Part shown: positions 5,624-5,870 of the stretch, piece after piece | Layout of the letters: each line of letters starts with the position of its first letter | Numbering within the stretch: position 1 is the stretch's first letter | Source of the DNA: DATGHS01 sp035307785 | GTDB lineage: Bacteria; Planctomycetota; Planctomycetia; Gemmatales; Gemmataceae | NCBI GenBank assembly: GCA_035307785.1 | Contig: DATGHS010000009.1 | Coordinates: 1-5,870, forward strand | Length of the DNA: 5,870 nucleotides | Reading direction: 5' to 3' | Notes under the pieces: generated by a model | Seen by the model: only the letters and a program-made list of their open reading frames with translations | Told to the model about the DNA's origin: nothing | Database searches by the model: none | Made by a program: the position numbers and the translations under genes

Positions 5624-5870
5624 TTATTTGCGGCGCTGGCGATAGATTTCGCTGGCGCGTTGAAGCACTCGTCTCTCTTCGTCGGTCAGGCTGTCCTGCC
5701 CTTGCTGGGCAACCTTCGCGAGGACCTTATCCACCTGGGCTTCCAAATGCTCGTCTGCGGCCGAACCCGCAGGCGCCACCTTGTGAGTCGGCTCGTCCTC
5801 GGTAATTGGGCGGCTTTCCCGACGGCGCGGCGGGGGCTCTTCCCGATAAACGCGGAGCTTGGGCCGCCTC
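5624..5870 (-). CDS. C-terminal tail of a rhomboid-family membrane protein (5' end outside window)
   Basis: On the minus strand the frame is open from the window edge to a TAA at 5626-5624, giving 81 residues. It begins RRPKLRVYREEPPPRRRES, a basic, Pro-rich linker, and ends with a helical domain: DEHLEAQVDKVLAKVAQQGQ, then DSLTDEERRVLQRASEIYRQ and RRK. The (V/I)D.(I/V)L.K(I/V)...G..SLT.EER..L..AS..Y pattern is the short soluble domain I know from the end of rhomboid-family intramembrane proteases in Planctomycetes and Bacteroidetes. The catalytic Ser-His membrane core is not in view, so activity cannot be judged. No ATG is needed in the visible part because it is 3'-terminal only. Confidence 0.72.
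   Translation of the reverse strand, partial: RRPKLRVYREEPPPRRRESRPITEDEPTHKVAPAGSAADEHLEAQVDKVLAKVAQQGQDSLTDEERRVLQRASEIYRQRRK

Noticed and set aside
1..5870. tRNA, rRNA, CRISPR array, transposase or attachment sites
   Set aside because: No tRNA-like cloverleaf, regular spacer array, transposase frame or terminal-repeat pair was seen on either strand.

Overview
The window looks like chromosomal DNA of a planctomycete, most likely of the Pirellulales type. Three things suggest this: the high GC content, the dispersed palindromes whose translations read like 'ARSASKG' and 'LALRA', which I recall from many planctomycete annotations, and the style of the rhomboid tail and ArsR proteins. This assignment rests on memory of those families and not on a search.

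Positions 1-4703 hold a tightly packed plus-strand respiratory operon that is already running when the window opens. It starts with the tail of ActC joined in frame to ActD. ActE (monoheme cytochrome c), ActF (quinol-side membrane subunit), a small unnamed one-TM protein, a CcoS-like protein and CcoN (catalytic subunit I of a cbb3-type oxygen reductase) follow. Gaps are 5 nt or less, and three junctions are 4-nt ATGA overlaps. The logic is a quinol:cytochrome c oxidoreductase (Alternative Complex III) feeding electrons to a cbb3-type terminal oxidase built and matured from the same transcript.

Positions 4704-4789 are a convergent intergenic gap filled by a long inverted repeat. Minus-strand genes follow: an ArsR-family repressor (4790-5119), a 270-nt leader and intergenic stretch with a near-perfect 25-bp hairpin at its far end, a small FmdB-type zinc-ribbon protein (5390-5611), and the C-terminal tail of a rhomboid-family membrane protein (5624 to the window edge). 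The rhomboid and zinc-ribbon genes are 12 nt apart and look co-transcribed.

I see no clearly new multi-gene system. The most interesting points are a palindromic repeat in the seam of the ActC-ActD fusion, which may have created the fusion, the habit of such palindromes to sit right behind stop codons, and a CcoN with no CcoO or CcoP gene next to it.
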